Shown one piece after another: positions 26,378 to 35,653 of a DNA stretch of 64,000 nucleotides (position 1 is the first letter of the stretch; each line of letters starts with the position of its first letter). The notes beneath the pieces are model-generated. The model did no database searches. It saw only the letters and a program-made list of their open reading frames with translations, and was not told the origin of the DNA. Both the position numbers and the translations under genes were made by a program. This DNA comes from an uncultured Bacteroidales bacterium (GTDB lineage Bacteria; Bacteroidota; Bacteroidia; Bacteroidales; UBA932). The stretch covers positions 62,001 to 126,000 of the forward strand of contig CAKUSP010000001.1 of NCBI GenBank assembly GCA_934680015.1. The letters run 5' to 3'.

Positions 26378-29300
26378 ATGAATTCTAACGCTAAAAGTAA
26401 TTCTCGGAAGACATTTATGGCAGGAAAGAAATTGCTTTCCTCACTAGTGCTTTTCTGCGTTTTTGCAGTAGGCTCTTTCGCTCAGAATGTCATTACAGGT
26501 AGGGTGACAGATGAATCTGGTGCTCCTATGCCAGGAGTAAGCATCTACATCAAGGGTACTACGCGAGGCGTAGTTAGTGAACTTGACGGATCTTACTCGA
26601 TATCAGTATCGAAATCTGATGTTATAGTTTATAGTTCAATGAGCTATATCACCGAAGAAGTTAAAGTTGGCAATCAAAAAGTCATCGATGTAGTATTACG
26701 TGAAGATGACAATGCTCTTGACGAGGTCGTCGTAGTCGGATATGGTGCGCAGAAAAAGGCGCATTTAACTGGATCTGTGGCAGCTGTAAATCAGGAAGAA
26801 ATCCTTAAAACTACATCCAGCAATGTCTCTCAAGCCCTTGTAGGAAAGCTACCAGGTATAGTTTCGCAACAGTCTGTCGGTCAGCCAGGTTCGGATGATG
26901 TTACTATGCTTGTTCGTGGTTATTCGTCATATCAAGGCACTTCGCCTCTTGTTCTTGTCGATGGAGTAAAGCGTACTATGCGTAGTGTAGATGCTCACGA
27001 TATAGCCTCTATTTCTGTTCTTAAGGACGCTGCTGCTTGTGCCGTTTATGGTATGGATGGTGGTTCAGGTGTTATCCTTATTACTACCAAGAGTGGTACT
27101 GAAGGAAAGGCTACCATTAATTATAGTGGTAGTATGACTCTTTCACATGCTACGGCTCTTCCTAAGATGATGACGGGAACACAATACATGGAGTACTACA
27201 ACCTAGGTCGTGTTCTTGATGGTAATGATCCGTATTTTACTCAGGAACAAATCGATATGACTTCTAATGGAGACCCTAACGATGGACTTGAAAATACAGA
27301 TTGGACGGCACCTCTTTACCGCACTACCACTATGCAGCAGCATAGCGTGTCGGTGAATGGAGGAAATAAGAAAGTAAGGTATTTTATAAGTGGAGGCTAT
27401 CTTAGCCAAGATGGTATTATCGAAGGACATAATTATTCTAAGACGTCTTTCCGCTCTAATGTTGAGGCTACTCCTATAGAAAACATGAAGATAGCTCTCA
27501 ATTTAGGTGGTTGGGTGTCAAATAATTATATTCCTGGTGGTTATTCTTATGAGAATCAAAAGTCTTATAGTATTTTCCATCAGATGCTTTATTCACTTCC
27601 TTTTGTCCCTCAAGAGATTAATGGTCAGCCTGTTTCTGGTTATCGCACGAAAAATACAGCGGCTAATCCGCTATATGGTTCCGCTCACTCAGGATTTCAG
27701 GAGACTAAGACTGTGAAGATAGAGACTTCTGCCAGAGCAGAGTATTCATTCCCATTTCTTAAAGGATTGAAAGCATCGATGTTTTTCAGTTGGGACTGGA
27801 AGAATCAAAATGGAAAGACATTCTCATATAGTTATAAGGTCTTAGCTCCAGATTCGTTCGGAAGTACATCTTATTCATTGCAGGATGCAGCAAATCTGCT
27901 AAAGGACGGAAATATGTATAAAGGCGAGACCATGGTTCAACAGGTCGTTATTCGCCCGCAGATATCTTATAATAATACATTTGGAAAGCATACAGTAGGT
28001 GCTTTGCTTCTTTACGAACAGACTGAAGACAAGAGCGAATCTTTCACTGGATCTCGTCGTACTTTTGCTTTCTTTGACCTCCCTTACCTTAATCTTGGTG
28101 ATGCAGGATCTGCACAGAATTCTGAATCATTTGGACATGGCGCTCAAGCTGGTTATGTAGGTAGGTTGAATTATATTTATGACGACAAATATCTAGTAGA
28201 ATTCTCTGGTAGATACGACGGCTCTTATCTTTTCCATAAAGATCACAGATGGGGATTTTTCCCTTCAGCATCTTTGGGATGGGTTATGTCGAAGGAAAAA
28301 TTCTTTTCAGATGCTTTCCCTCAGGTTGACATGTTTAAAATACGCGGATCGATTGGTGAGTTAGGTTCGAAAAATGTATCTGCATATCAATATAGAAAGA
28401 GTTATAGTTGGTCTGCAAATAGTGTTGCTTTCGGAACTACTCCTACTGCGCAAAATACCTTATATAATGCAGTTACTTATCCTTTCGAGGAACTTACATG
28501 GGAGCGTATGCGCTCTTCAAATGTAGGATTTGACTTTAGTGCATGGAAAGGAAAATTAAGCGTGGAGGCAGACTTCTTCTACAAATACACTTATAACATT
28601 CTTAATTCTATTGGAAGTATATTCCCTCCATCTTTGGGAGGACACTATCCTTCACAGGAGAATTCAGGTGCATTTGATAACACTGGTGTAGATTTGATAG
28701 TTCGTCATCGTAACAGAATTAACAAATTCAATTACGGATTTACAGGAACGTTCACTTACGCACATAATCGTATCCTAAGTAAAAAACAGAGTGATAACAT
28801 TTTGCCTTGGCAGAGTGTGTTAGGTTCTTCTGTAGGTGCTATATGGGGTTATAAGTCAGATGGTTTGTATCAAAGCCAGGAGGAAATAGATAATGCTCCT
28901 AAGCCAGCTAATGTAACACCTCGACTTGGAGATATTAAGTATGTGGATATCAATGGAGATGGTCAGATTAATTCAGAGGATATGGTACGCATCGCGCGTA
29001 GTACTATGCCTGAGATGATGTTTTCTTTCCAATTCGATGCCGATTATGCGGGATTCGATTTCTCTCTTCAGTTCCAAGGGGCTGCTCTTTGTGATAAAAT
29101 GCTTATGGGTGCGTGGTCTAATCTAAATGGAGTTACTGACCTTACACCTCTAACCGTCCCTTGGTATGCTAACTATGACAATGCTCCACTTTATCTCGTA
29201 GAGGGTAGTTGGCGTCCAAATAATACAGATGCTCAATTCCCACGTTTATCAGTGGACAAGGCTTCTTATAGGAATAATGGATTGCAGTCTGATTTCTGGA

Positions 29301-29527
29301 AAAGAGATGGTGCGTATCTTCGTTTGAAGAATGCTACCTTGGGTTATACTTTCCCAGCTAAGTTATTGAATAAGATTCGAGTAGATAGGCTTCGCATTTA
29401 TGTTACTGGAACTAATCTTCTTACTTTCACGGACTTTAAATATATGGACCCGGAAAGTCAGAATGTAATTACTGGATATTATCCTCAACAGAGAACTTTC
29501 AGTTTCGGTGTTAATCTATCGTTTTAA
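26378..29527 (+). CDS. susC: SusC-family TonB-dependent outer-membrane transporter
   Basis: 1049 aa. After a signal peptide come a CarboxypepD-like domain (VITGRVTDESGAPMPGVSIY, about residue 38 on), the TonB box region LDEVVVVGYG (about 115), a plug with VLVDGVKRTMRSVDAHDIAS, and a long 22-strand barrel ending in FGVNLSF. There is no N-terminal STN domain, so it should not signal through an anti-sigma factor, in keeping with control by the XylR-like protein. It imports oligosaccharides across the outer membrane with SusD as lid. It is the first gene of the main PUL transcript; susD follows after 18 bp. Confidence 0.96.
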   Translation: MNSNAKSNSRKTFMAGKKLLSSLVLFCVFAVGSFAQNVITGRVTDESGAPMPGVSIYIKGTTRGVVSELDGSYSISVSKSDVIVYSSMSYITEEVKVGNQKVIDVVLREDDNALDEVVVVGYGAQKKAHLTGSVAAVNQEEILKTTSSNVSQALVGKLPGIVSQQSVGQPGSDDVTMLVRGYSSYQGTSPLVLVDGVKRTMRSVDAHDIASISVLKDAAACAVYGMDGGSGVILITTKSGTEGKATINYSGSMTLSHATALPKMMTGTQYMEYYNLGRVLDGNDPYFTQEQIDMTSNGDPNDGLENTDWTAPLYRTTTMQQHSVSVNGGNKKVRYFISGGYLSQDGIIEGHNYSKTSFRSNVEATPIENMKIALNLGGWVSNNYIPGGYSYENQKSYSIFHQMLYSLPFVPQEINGQPVSGYRTKNTAANPLYGSAHSGFQETKTVKIETSARAEYSFPFLKGLKASMFFSWDWKNQNGKTFSYSYKVLAPDSFGSTSYSLQDAANLLKDGNMYKGETMVQQVVIRPQISYNNTFGKHTVGALLLYEQTEDKSESFTGSRRTFAFFDLPYLNLGDAGSAQNSESFGHGAQAGYVGRLNYIYDDKYLVEFSGRYDGSYLFHKDHRWGFFPSASLGWVMSKEKFFSDAFPQVDMFKIRGSIGELGSKNVSAYQYRKSYSWSANSVAFGTTPTAQNTLYNAVTYPFEELTWERMRSSNVGFDFSAWKGKLSVEADFFYKYTYNILNSIGSIFPPSLGGHYPSQENSGAFDNTGVDLIVRHRNRINKFNYGFTGTFTYAHNRILSKKQSDNILPWQSVLGSSVGAIWGYKSDGLYQSQEEIDNAPKPANVTPRLGDIKYVDINGDGQINSEDMVRIARSTMPEMMFSFQFDADYAGFDFSLQFQGAALCDKMLMGAWSNLNGVTDLTPLTVPWYANYDNAPLYLVEGSWRPNNTDAQFPRLSVDKASYRNNGLQSDFWKRDGAYLRLKNATLGYTFPAKLLNKIRVDRLRIYVTGTNLLTFTDFKYMDPESQNVITGYYPQQRTFSFGVNLSF

Positions 29528-29545
29528 TCAATAAGGAGACTATAT

Positions 29546-31246
29546 ATGAAAAATATTATAAAAAATACTTTGTTCGGAGCCATTATGGCAGGAGCGACTC
29601 TAGTCTCTTCATGTAATTCACTGGATTACGATCCTACAGGATGGTATAGTGAGAAAGTGGCTTACGCTTCAGTTGAGAACATGGACTATTATGTGAAAGG
29701 TTTTTATTCTCTTCTTTATGCCAATGCTGATATAGCGAATGGTTATATAATGGACGATGGCGTTTCTGAACTTCTTAAATATTCATGGTGGGGAGATAAG
29801 GGACAGATAAATCAAGCCTTTTACAACACTAATTATGTGACTGTGGATGCCAATTATCGCAGTAATTGGTCTTCGATGTATACTTATATCCGTAGATTAA
29901 ATGAGTATTTCTATGATTTAAGTACTGGGCGTGCTGATGCTTTAGATCAGGAGGAAGTGAAGAAAAGGACAGCTGAAGTGCGTTTTCTAAGGGCATTTGC
30001 TTATCAGGAACTTGTCATTAGACATGGAGGTGTCGTTCTAAGAATAGATGAAGACCATGTGGATGGTCCTAACGAAAGGGCGAAAGCTCGTTCTACAGAG
30101 CAGGAATGTTATGATTTTATAATTTCCGAATATGCTAAAGCTGCAGAAGATCTCCCAGAAGTATGGGATAGTCCTGCAACAAACTTCGGACGTGTAACCA
30201 AGGCAGCAGCGATTGGCATGAAGGCTAGAGCTTGTCTATATGCAGAGCGTTGGGATGATGCGATCAAGGCTTGTGAAGATGTGCTTGCACTTGGATATGA
30301 TATGCTTCCTGTAAATAATGTAGACGATTATAATAAGATTTATACGGTGGTTGGGAATAGGGAAGTTATACTTGCAGCTTATTTCCAGCAGGGAACAGGG
30401 AATGCCAGTGCTAAACAGCATAACTTCAATACCTATTTCTGTGCTCCAGGAGACCCTGCAGTACTTGGCCTAAAGAGTTATGATGCCGGAGTGTGCGCAA
30501 CTCCTTCAGATGAATATGCTTCCATGTTTGACATTAAGGTAGGTGAGGAGTGGCAGGCATTTGACTGGGATAATATAGCCGCCTATGGTAATGAACCATA
30601 TCAGAACCGTGATCTTCGCTTCTATGCTTCAATCCTTTACAATGGGGCTGACTGGCTAGGAAGAAAACTGGATCTTACTAAAGATAGCGGAAACTATATG
30701 ACATTTGCTACCAGTGGTCAGGATAATGTTCACAAGACGACAACTGGCTATGTAATTCGTAAGTTCCTTAGTAACAGTACTAAAATTAATTTTACTAACA
30801 TTTTGAGTGGCCAATATTGGATCGAGATGCGTGCTGCCGAGATTTATCTTATTCGTTCAGAGTCTTACGCTAAAAAAGGCGAGTGGGATAAGGCTTATGC
30901 CGATCTTAATCATGTGAGAGAGCGTGTCGGAATGCCAGCAAGAGGCCAGAAAGGTACCTGGGATGAATACCTTTCAGATTTGAATCAAGAGAGAGTATGC
31001 GAACTCGGTATGGAAGGACATCGCTATTTTGATCTTGTAAGGTGGGGTATCGCTACTGAGACACTTGATGGAAAACGCCTGCATGGTATTGAAATCACTA
31101 AGAATGCTGATGGTACTCTTTCTTATAATAGGGTAGAGTGTGATACTCAAGATCGTCATTTTGAAAAGAGGATGAATATTTTCCCTATCCCTAAGGCTGA
31201 ACTTAGGAATAATAGTCTCTGTGAGCAAAATGAAGAATGGCTATAA
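29546..31246 (+). CDS. susD: SusD/RagB-family surface glycan-binding lipoprotein
   Basis: 566 aa, lipobox VSSC near residue 23. The RagB/SusD fold is indicated by EVRFLRAFAYQELVIRHGGV, TKAAAIGMKARACLYAE and the C-terminal LNHVRERVGMP, ERVCELGMEGHRYFDLVRWG and FPIPKAELRNN. It forms the outer-membrane lid on the SusC barrel and binds the glycan. It begins 18 bp after susC and ends 13 bp before the first extra surface lipoprotein, so all are one transcript. Confidence 0.95.
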   Translation: MKNIIKNTLFGAIMAGATLVSSCNSLDYDPTGWYSEKVAYASVENMDYYVKGFYSLLYANADIANGYIMDDGVSELLKYSWWGDKGQINQAFYNTNYVTVDANYRSNWSSMYTYIRRLNEYFYDLSTGRADALDQEEVKKRTAEVRFLRAFAYQELVIRHGGVVLRIDEDHVDGPNERAKARSTEQECYDFIISEYAKAAEDLPEVWDSPATNFGRVTKAAAIGMKARACLYAERWDDAIKACEDVLALGYDMLPVNNVDDYNKIYTVVGNREVILAAYFQQGTGNASAKQHNFNTYFCAPGDPAVLGLKSYDAGVCATPSDEYASMFDIKVGEEWQAFDWDNIAAYGNEPYQNRDLRFYASILYNGADWLGRKLDLTKDSGNYMTFATSGQDNVHKTTTGYVIRKFLSNSTKINFTNILSGQYWIEMRAAEIYLIRSESYAKKGEWDKAYADLNHVRERVGMPARGQKGTWDEYLSDLNQERVCELGMEGHRYFDLVRWGIATETLDGKRLHGIEITKNADGTLSYNRVECDTQDRHFEKRMNIFPIPKAELRNNSLCEQNEEWL

Positions 31247-31259
31247 AATACACAAGAAT

Positions 31260-33170
31260 ATGAAAATAAGTAAAATAATATTTCCTATTATCGCTTTCTC
31301 TACCATTTTCAGTGCTTGTCATAAGCCAGATGAACTTATTAGAGAGAATAACGATAATGTGATGCACCTTAGTGTTAGGGCTACTTTGGTTCAAAATGGG
31401 GTAGAGTATGACTCAGTCGTAATAAATGATGAGGATCACACGATTACCATCAATATGCCTTATTATATAAGTGACACTGAAGAGATAATGTCTGATTTGA
31501 CAGGCATAAAGCTAAGAGCAACGATGCCACTTGGCGCTAAATTCGAGCCTAGTATAAGTGGTATACATGATTTTTCTGACGGACAGGTCTTTGTAAGCAC
31601 ACTTGTCTATGAAGATGGAACTCGTAATCCTTATACTTTTAAAGCGGTACGTAAGAAATCGGATAATTCATCTCTTTCTAAAGCGGCGCTTACCGATGAG
31701 GATGTGCGTGCTGTATTTAGTATAACTGAGCCTACCGCGGATGATCCTAAAGGAAAACTCACAGTTTTGAAAACATCCGGTGCTGTCGAGGCTGCATTAG
31801 GCTCAGTAAAACTCACTCCCGCGCCATGGGCTAGTATACAGGCTCCGGGATATGATCCGCAAACGGGGGTGGTAAATCTTAATTCCATTAAGGAAATAAA
31901 GGTCATATCTCAGGATGGTGTTACTAGCACAATATATGAGGTAGTAATAGAAACGCCTTCAGTTGTGCCTGCAGGCAGAGTTGGATATATCTCAAATCTT
32001 TTTGGTCTGCAGTGTACCGCTGTGAACACTCTTGGTTTTGAGGCCGATGCTAACTGTTCTATGGCAGCTGTAGATAATTATCTTATTATCAGTAATAAAA
32101 ATAACTTTAATAAGATGGCTGTTCTTAATCGTTTCTCTGGAAGAGTTATTACTGATTTAACGATAAATACTAGTGGAATAGATGCAGATAGAGAGCTTCG
32201 TGCCATATCTACTGACGATGAAGGCCATCTTGTAGCTGCTACATATACTTGTCTAAAGGAGCCTACTGAAACGACGGTAAATGCCGGATGGGACTATGTG
32301 GTTACAGACCCTTCTATTAAGGTTTATCTATGGGAGAATGGACTAGCTGCCGCACCGAAATTGATTATGGATCTTGACATAAAGAGTGCTGAAATGATGG
32401 CTCTTCCTTCTAAGGCCAATGAACTTTTCAATGTAATGGGTGTTAAAGGAAGCCTTACAAGTGGCAGCGCAGTGATTACTTCAACCGAAGCTGGTGTAGG
32501 CCGTGTTTTCGCATTCTATTTTAATAATGGAGCGTTCCAGAAGGTAGAACAATACTGCCCATACGATATTAATGGAAAGAAATTCTGGCTTTCTACGAAA
32601 AATTCCTCTAAGGCTATTCCTATTAATGCTGAATCGCCACTTAAGTATTGCATTATAGGAGATTTTCGTCCACAGATAGGCTGGAATTCTGGAATAGAGA
32701 CTGGTTCTTTCATTTTCGATGCTCCTACCTCGCATTGGTGGGTATCAAATGGTAACTATGACTACGCTAAAGATATGCGAAGCGGGGATGTCGTGGAGTT
32801 TAATGGAACTTATCTGCTTGCAGTTCAGAATGGAAACCTTTCAAATGGTATTTGGGCCCACCGACTTTATGTATCCAATATAGGAATAAGCCCGTCTCCT
32901 TCTTCCCTTCAAAGCGGATTGCTCTTCGACACAAGAGAAGGAGATGCTGTAAGTGGAGAGGGTAGTCCTGAAGGAACAGGGTATGGACCATCTGGTATGA
33001 CATCCACATATCCTTATAATCCTGCAGATGGCAAATTCGACGGTGACAACCTAACAAAGCGTGGAGATGTCATCTTCGTAGAAAGTGCGGATGGTAATGT
33101 CGTTCAAGTCTATATGTTCACTTGTAATGCTGGTGTATTAGGATACGAAATTACTCGTTATGATATGTAA
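31260..33170 (+). CDS. DUF5018-type surface lipoprotein, putative glycan-binding protein A
   Basis: About 636 aa from the ATG at 31260, chosen because it gives a signal peptide ending FSAC; an in-frame Met at 31221 lies inside susD. The N-terminal 200 residues (VVINDEDHTITINMPYYISD, KFEPSISG) look like DUF5018. From about residue 235 on is a domain shared with the next gene: LFGLQCTAVNTLGFEADANC, DRELRAISTDDEGHL, SHWWVSNG, FDTREGD, PEGTGYG. The position right after susCD is that of a surface glycan-binding protein. The shared domain has propeller-like spacing, which is inference. Confidence 0.75.
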   Translation: MKISKIIFPIIAFSTIFSACHKPDELIRENNDNVMHLSVRATLVQNGVEYDSVVINDEDHTITINMPYYISDTEEIMSDLTGIKLRATMPLGAKFEPSISGIHDFSDGQVFVSTLVYEDGTRNPYTFKAVRKKSDNSSLSKAALTDEDVRAVFSITEPTADDPKGKLTVLKTSGAVEAALGSVKLTPAPWASIQAPGYDPQTGVVNLNSIKEIKVISQDGVTSTIYEVVIETPSVVPAGRVGYISNLFGLQCTAVNTLGFEADANCSMAAVDNYLIISNKNNFNKMAVLNRFSGRVITDLTINTSGIDADRELRAISTDDEGHLVAATYTCLKEPTETTVNAGWDYVVTDPSIKVYLWENGLAAAPKLIMDLDIKSAEMMALPSKANELFNVMGVKGSLTSGSAVITSTEAGVGRVFAFYFNNGAFQKVEQYCPYDINGKKFWLSTKNSSKAIPINAESPLKYCIIGDFRPQIGWNSGIETGSFIFDAPTSHWWVSNGNYDYAKDMRSGDVVEFNGTYLLAVQNGNLSNGIWAHRLYVSNIGISPSPSSLQSGLLFDTREGDAVSGEGSPEGTGYGPSGMTSTYPYNPADGKFDGDNLTKRGDVIFVESADGNVVQVYMFTCNAGVLGYEITRYDM

Positions 33171-33175
33171 TCATG

Positions 33176-33203
33176 GTTTCGCAAGGTCAACCCCTTGCGA
33201 AAC
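33176..33203 (+). terminator. Perfect 11-bp hairpin between the two surface lipoprotein genes
   Basis: GTTTCGCAAGG (33176-33186), a 6-nt loop, then CCTTGCGAAAC (33193-33203). There is no T-run after it, so full termination is unlikely. It may halt or stabilise transcripts and set the ratio between susCD and the downstream genes. Confidence 0.5.
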
Positions 33204-33245
33204 TTAAAGATTGAATGTTACTTAAACACTAAAACACATATAAAA

Positions 33246-35594
33246 ATGAAAAGATTATTTTATTTTGCTGCTGCCGCACTGCTTGCTTTTTCATGCCAGC
33301 AGTACGACGACACTACACTAACGGACAGGGTTACTAACCTTGAAAATAGGGTTACGGCTCTAGAGAAATTGCAAGCCCAGATGGATGAGCTTCAGACTCT
33401 GGTAAAAGCTATTGAGAATAAGGATTATGTTACGGGCGTTACTCCGATTATGGAAGACGGTGTTCAAGTAGGCTATGCCATTATGTTTACACAAAGTGGT
33501 ACTGTCGAAATCCGTAACGGAAAGGATGGCCTTGATGGTGCTGCTGGAAAAGATGGCGAAGCAGGGAAAGATGGATCTGTAGTTAGTATAAAAGAAGATA
33601 CTGACGGAGTTTATTATTGGACCATCGATGGTAAATTCACAGATCCTAAACTTAGAGTTGATGGTGCAACTCCTCAGTTTAAGATAGATGAGGAAGCCTA
33701 TCTATGTGTGTCTTACGACGGAAAGACATGGGAGCGTCTCGGAAAGACCGGTGCTACAGTTTCTTCTAACTATAAGGTTGAATATGACGAAGATAATGTT
33801 TATATTACATTTGTAGATGAAGATAACTATAAGGTGACCATCCCTCGCTACAAAGAATTTGCCCTTTCTATTGCCCGTTCAGGTGGAATTGGTGTAAAGG
33901 CAGGGTCTTCTATAACCATTCCATACGTGCTTACAAATGCTGATAACACAGTAGTCGTTGAAACTATATCAGAGAATGGCTATGCCGCAGAGGTCGTTAA
34001 GACTTCAGATTCTGAAGGAAATATCAAGGTTACGGCACCATCACCTTTCGTTGCAGGGAAAGTTCTGGTATTTGCCAATAAGGGAGATAAAACTTGTATG
34101 AAGGCTCTTCATTTCGAGGCAGAGGAATTCACTATGGCTACTACAGCTTATAACACAAGCAAGTATGGTGAAAATGTGGAAATAAAGTTTGTAACTAATG
34201 TAGAATTCAAGGTCGAAATTCCTGTTGATGCAGCAGAGTGGATTTCTCTTGTTCAAACCAAATCTGCAGAGCATTCAGCAATACTTAAAGTCGCAGAAAA
34301 TACCGGTGGGGCTCGCAGTGCAATCGTTATTATAAAGAACGCAGAAGATGTAGAACTTCAAAAAGTTACTATTACTCAAGAGGCTTTTAAAGAAGATGCT
34401 ATTGAAGCACTTTTCGGATTCCAGACTTATGCTGATGACACTCATGGATTCACAAAGGATGCTAACTGGACTATGGCTGTGGTAGGAAATTATCTTATAC
34501 TTTCAAACAGCAAGAATATAGACGAGATGCCAGTTTATGATCGCATGACAGGCGAACTTCTTTCTGATGTAAAGGTCAATACTGAAGGAATTGATTGTAA
34601 GGATAGAGAATTCCGTGCTATTACTACTGACGATGCAGGACATCTTTTCGCTGTGGCATATACTACTACAAAGGATGAAGATACTTCTAACGATGTGGTT
34701 CGTGCTTATGTGTGGAAAAATGGTATAGACCAGAAGCCTACATCATTTATATATGCTGCGTTTACTGGGGGTACTTATGCAAATGCTCCTTATGGGGTTA
34801 ATGGTGCCAAGAAGATAGATATCTATAACACTGTTAAAGTATATGGTGACCTTACTAAGGATGCCGTTATTGCTACTTGTTCATGGGGTGCTTATCGTCC
34901 TGTATTTCAGTTCGTAAAGGACGGTAAATTGCAGTCTAAGGCTTATGTTTACTGGCCGGGAGATAAGGCTGTAGTATCTTTTGGCGCCATGACTACTGTG
35001 GTCCCTCTTAGCTATCCTAATGATTTGACGGCTCCGACCAATCTTGAATATCTATATAGCACAGGTAATCATAATCAGCAGGTTATTTATGTAAATAATT
35101 CTACCACAGCATTCCCATTCAACCGTCCTTCCACTCACTGGTGGTCATATAGCCAAGCTGTTCCGTATCAGAGACCATGTCTTGGAATGGATGCTCTTAG
35201 AATAAATGGAACTATAATTTTAGCTGCTCATAATGGTGCATATCAGCAGGAGTCTCCAGCTAAAGCTTTCCGCTATGCTTCGCGTATGTACGTGGCCAAT
35301 CTTGGCAACACTCCTACTGCAGAGTCTATGGTAAATGGATTCATTTTCGATACTCGTGAAGGTGACAAGACTGGCGATGCTTCAAAGGGTGGTCCAAAAG
35401 GCACTGGTTATGGTGTAACAGGACTTACCTCTCCTTTCGTTTTCGAGACAGGAAAGACTATTTTAGGGGATAATGATAATTGCGCATTCTATGTGCTACT
35501 TGCACCAGGTGCCGATGGACATAGCGTTCAGGCATACATGCTCGCTCAGAACAACGGCTTGATAGCTTATAATATTCCTTTTAGTAAATTTTAA
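33246..35594 (+). CDS. DUF4988/BACON surface lipoprotein, putative glycan-binding protein B
   Basis: About 782 aa from the ATG at 33246 (Met-Lys-Arg signal ending LAFSC). A short coiled coil (TDRVTNLENRVTALEKLQ) leads to DUF4988 with collagen-like GKDG repeats (about residues 95-120 of this start). A BACON-like domain (AAEWISLVQT, ILKVAENTGGARSAIVIIK) lies near 310-400. The C-terminal half repeats the domain of the preceding protein: GFTKDANWTMAVVGNYLI, DREFRAITTDDAGHL, THWWSYSQ, FDTREGD, PKGTGYG. The coiled coil and collagen-like part could act as a stalk that holds the binding domain away from the surface. Confidence 0.75.
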   Translation: MKRLFYFAAAALLAFSCQQYDDTTLTDRVTNLENRVTALEKLQAQMDELQTLVKAIENKDYVTGVTPIMEDGVQVGYAIMFTQSGTVEIRNGKDGLDGAAGKDGEAGKDGSVVSIKEDTDGVYYWTIDGKFTDPKLRVDGATPQFKIDEEAYLCVSYDGKTWERLGKTGATVSSNYKVEYDEDNVYITFVDEDNYKVTIPRYKEFALSIARSGGIGVKAGSSITIPYVLTNADNTVVVETISENGYAAEVVKTSDSEGNIKVTAPSPFVAGKVLVFANKGDKTCMKALHFEAEEFTMATTAYNTSKYGENVEIKFVTNVEFKVEIPVDAAEWISLVQTKSAEHSAILKVAENTGGARSAIVIIKNAEDVELQKVTITQEAFKEDAIEALFGFQTYADDTHGFTKDANWTMAVVGNYLILSNSKNIDEMPVYDRMTGELLSDVKVNTEGIDCKDREFRAITTDDAGHLFAVAYTTTKDEDTSNDVVRAYVWKNGIDQKPTSFIYAAFTGGTYANAPYGVNGAKKIDIYNTVKVYGDLTKDAVIATCSWGAYRPVFQFVKDGKLQSKAYVYWPGDKAVVSFGAMTTVVPLSYPNDLTAPTNLEYLYSTGNHNQQVIYVNNSTTAFPFNRPSTHWWSYSQAVPYQRPCLGMDALRINGTIILAAHNGAYQQESPAKAFRYASRMYVANLGNTPTAESMVNGFIFDTREGDKTGDASKGGPKGTGYGVTGLTSPFVFETGKTILGDNDNCAFYVLLAPGADGHSVQAYMLAQNNGLIAYNIPFSKF

Positions 35595-35602
35595 TTTTTT
35601 TG

Positions 35603-35630
35603 CCGGCAGGGAGGTGATACTCCCTACCGG
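35603..35630 (+). terminator. GC-rich hairpin between surface lipoprotein B and the GH20 gene
   Basis: CCGGCAGGGAG (35603-35613) pairs with CTCCCTACCGG (35620-35630) with a single C/A mismatch and a 6-nt loop. It is far more GC-rich than its surroundings. T-runs lie before it rather than after it, so on the plus strand it is more likely an attenuator or RNA-stability element than a full terminator. Confidence 0.5.
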
Positions 35631-35653
35631 TTCCAATTATAGATATTACGCTT

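Noticed and set aside
35595..35653. Rho-independent terminator ending the SusC transcript
   Set aside because: The T-run precedes the hairpin instead of following it, and the GH20 gene continues on the same strand with tight downstream spacing, so I treat it as an attenuator or stability element.
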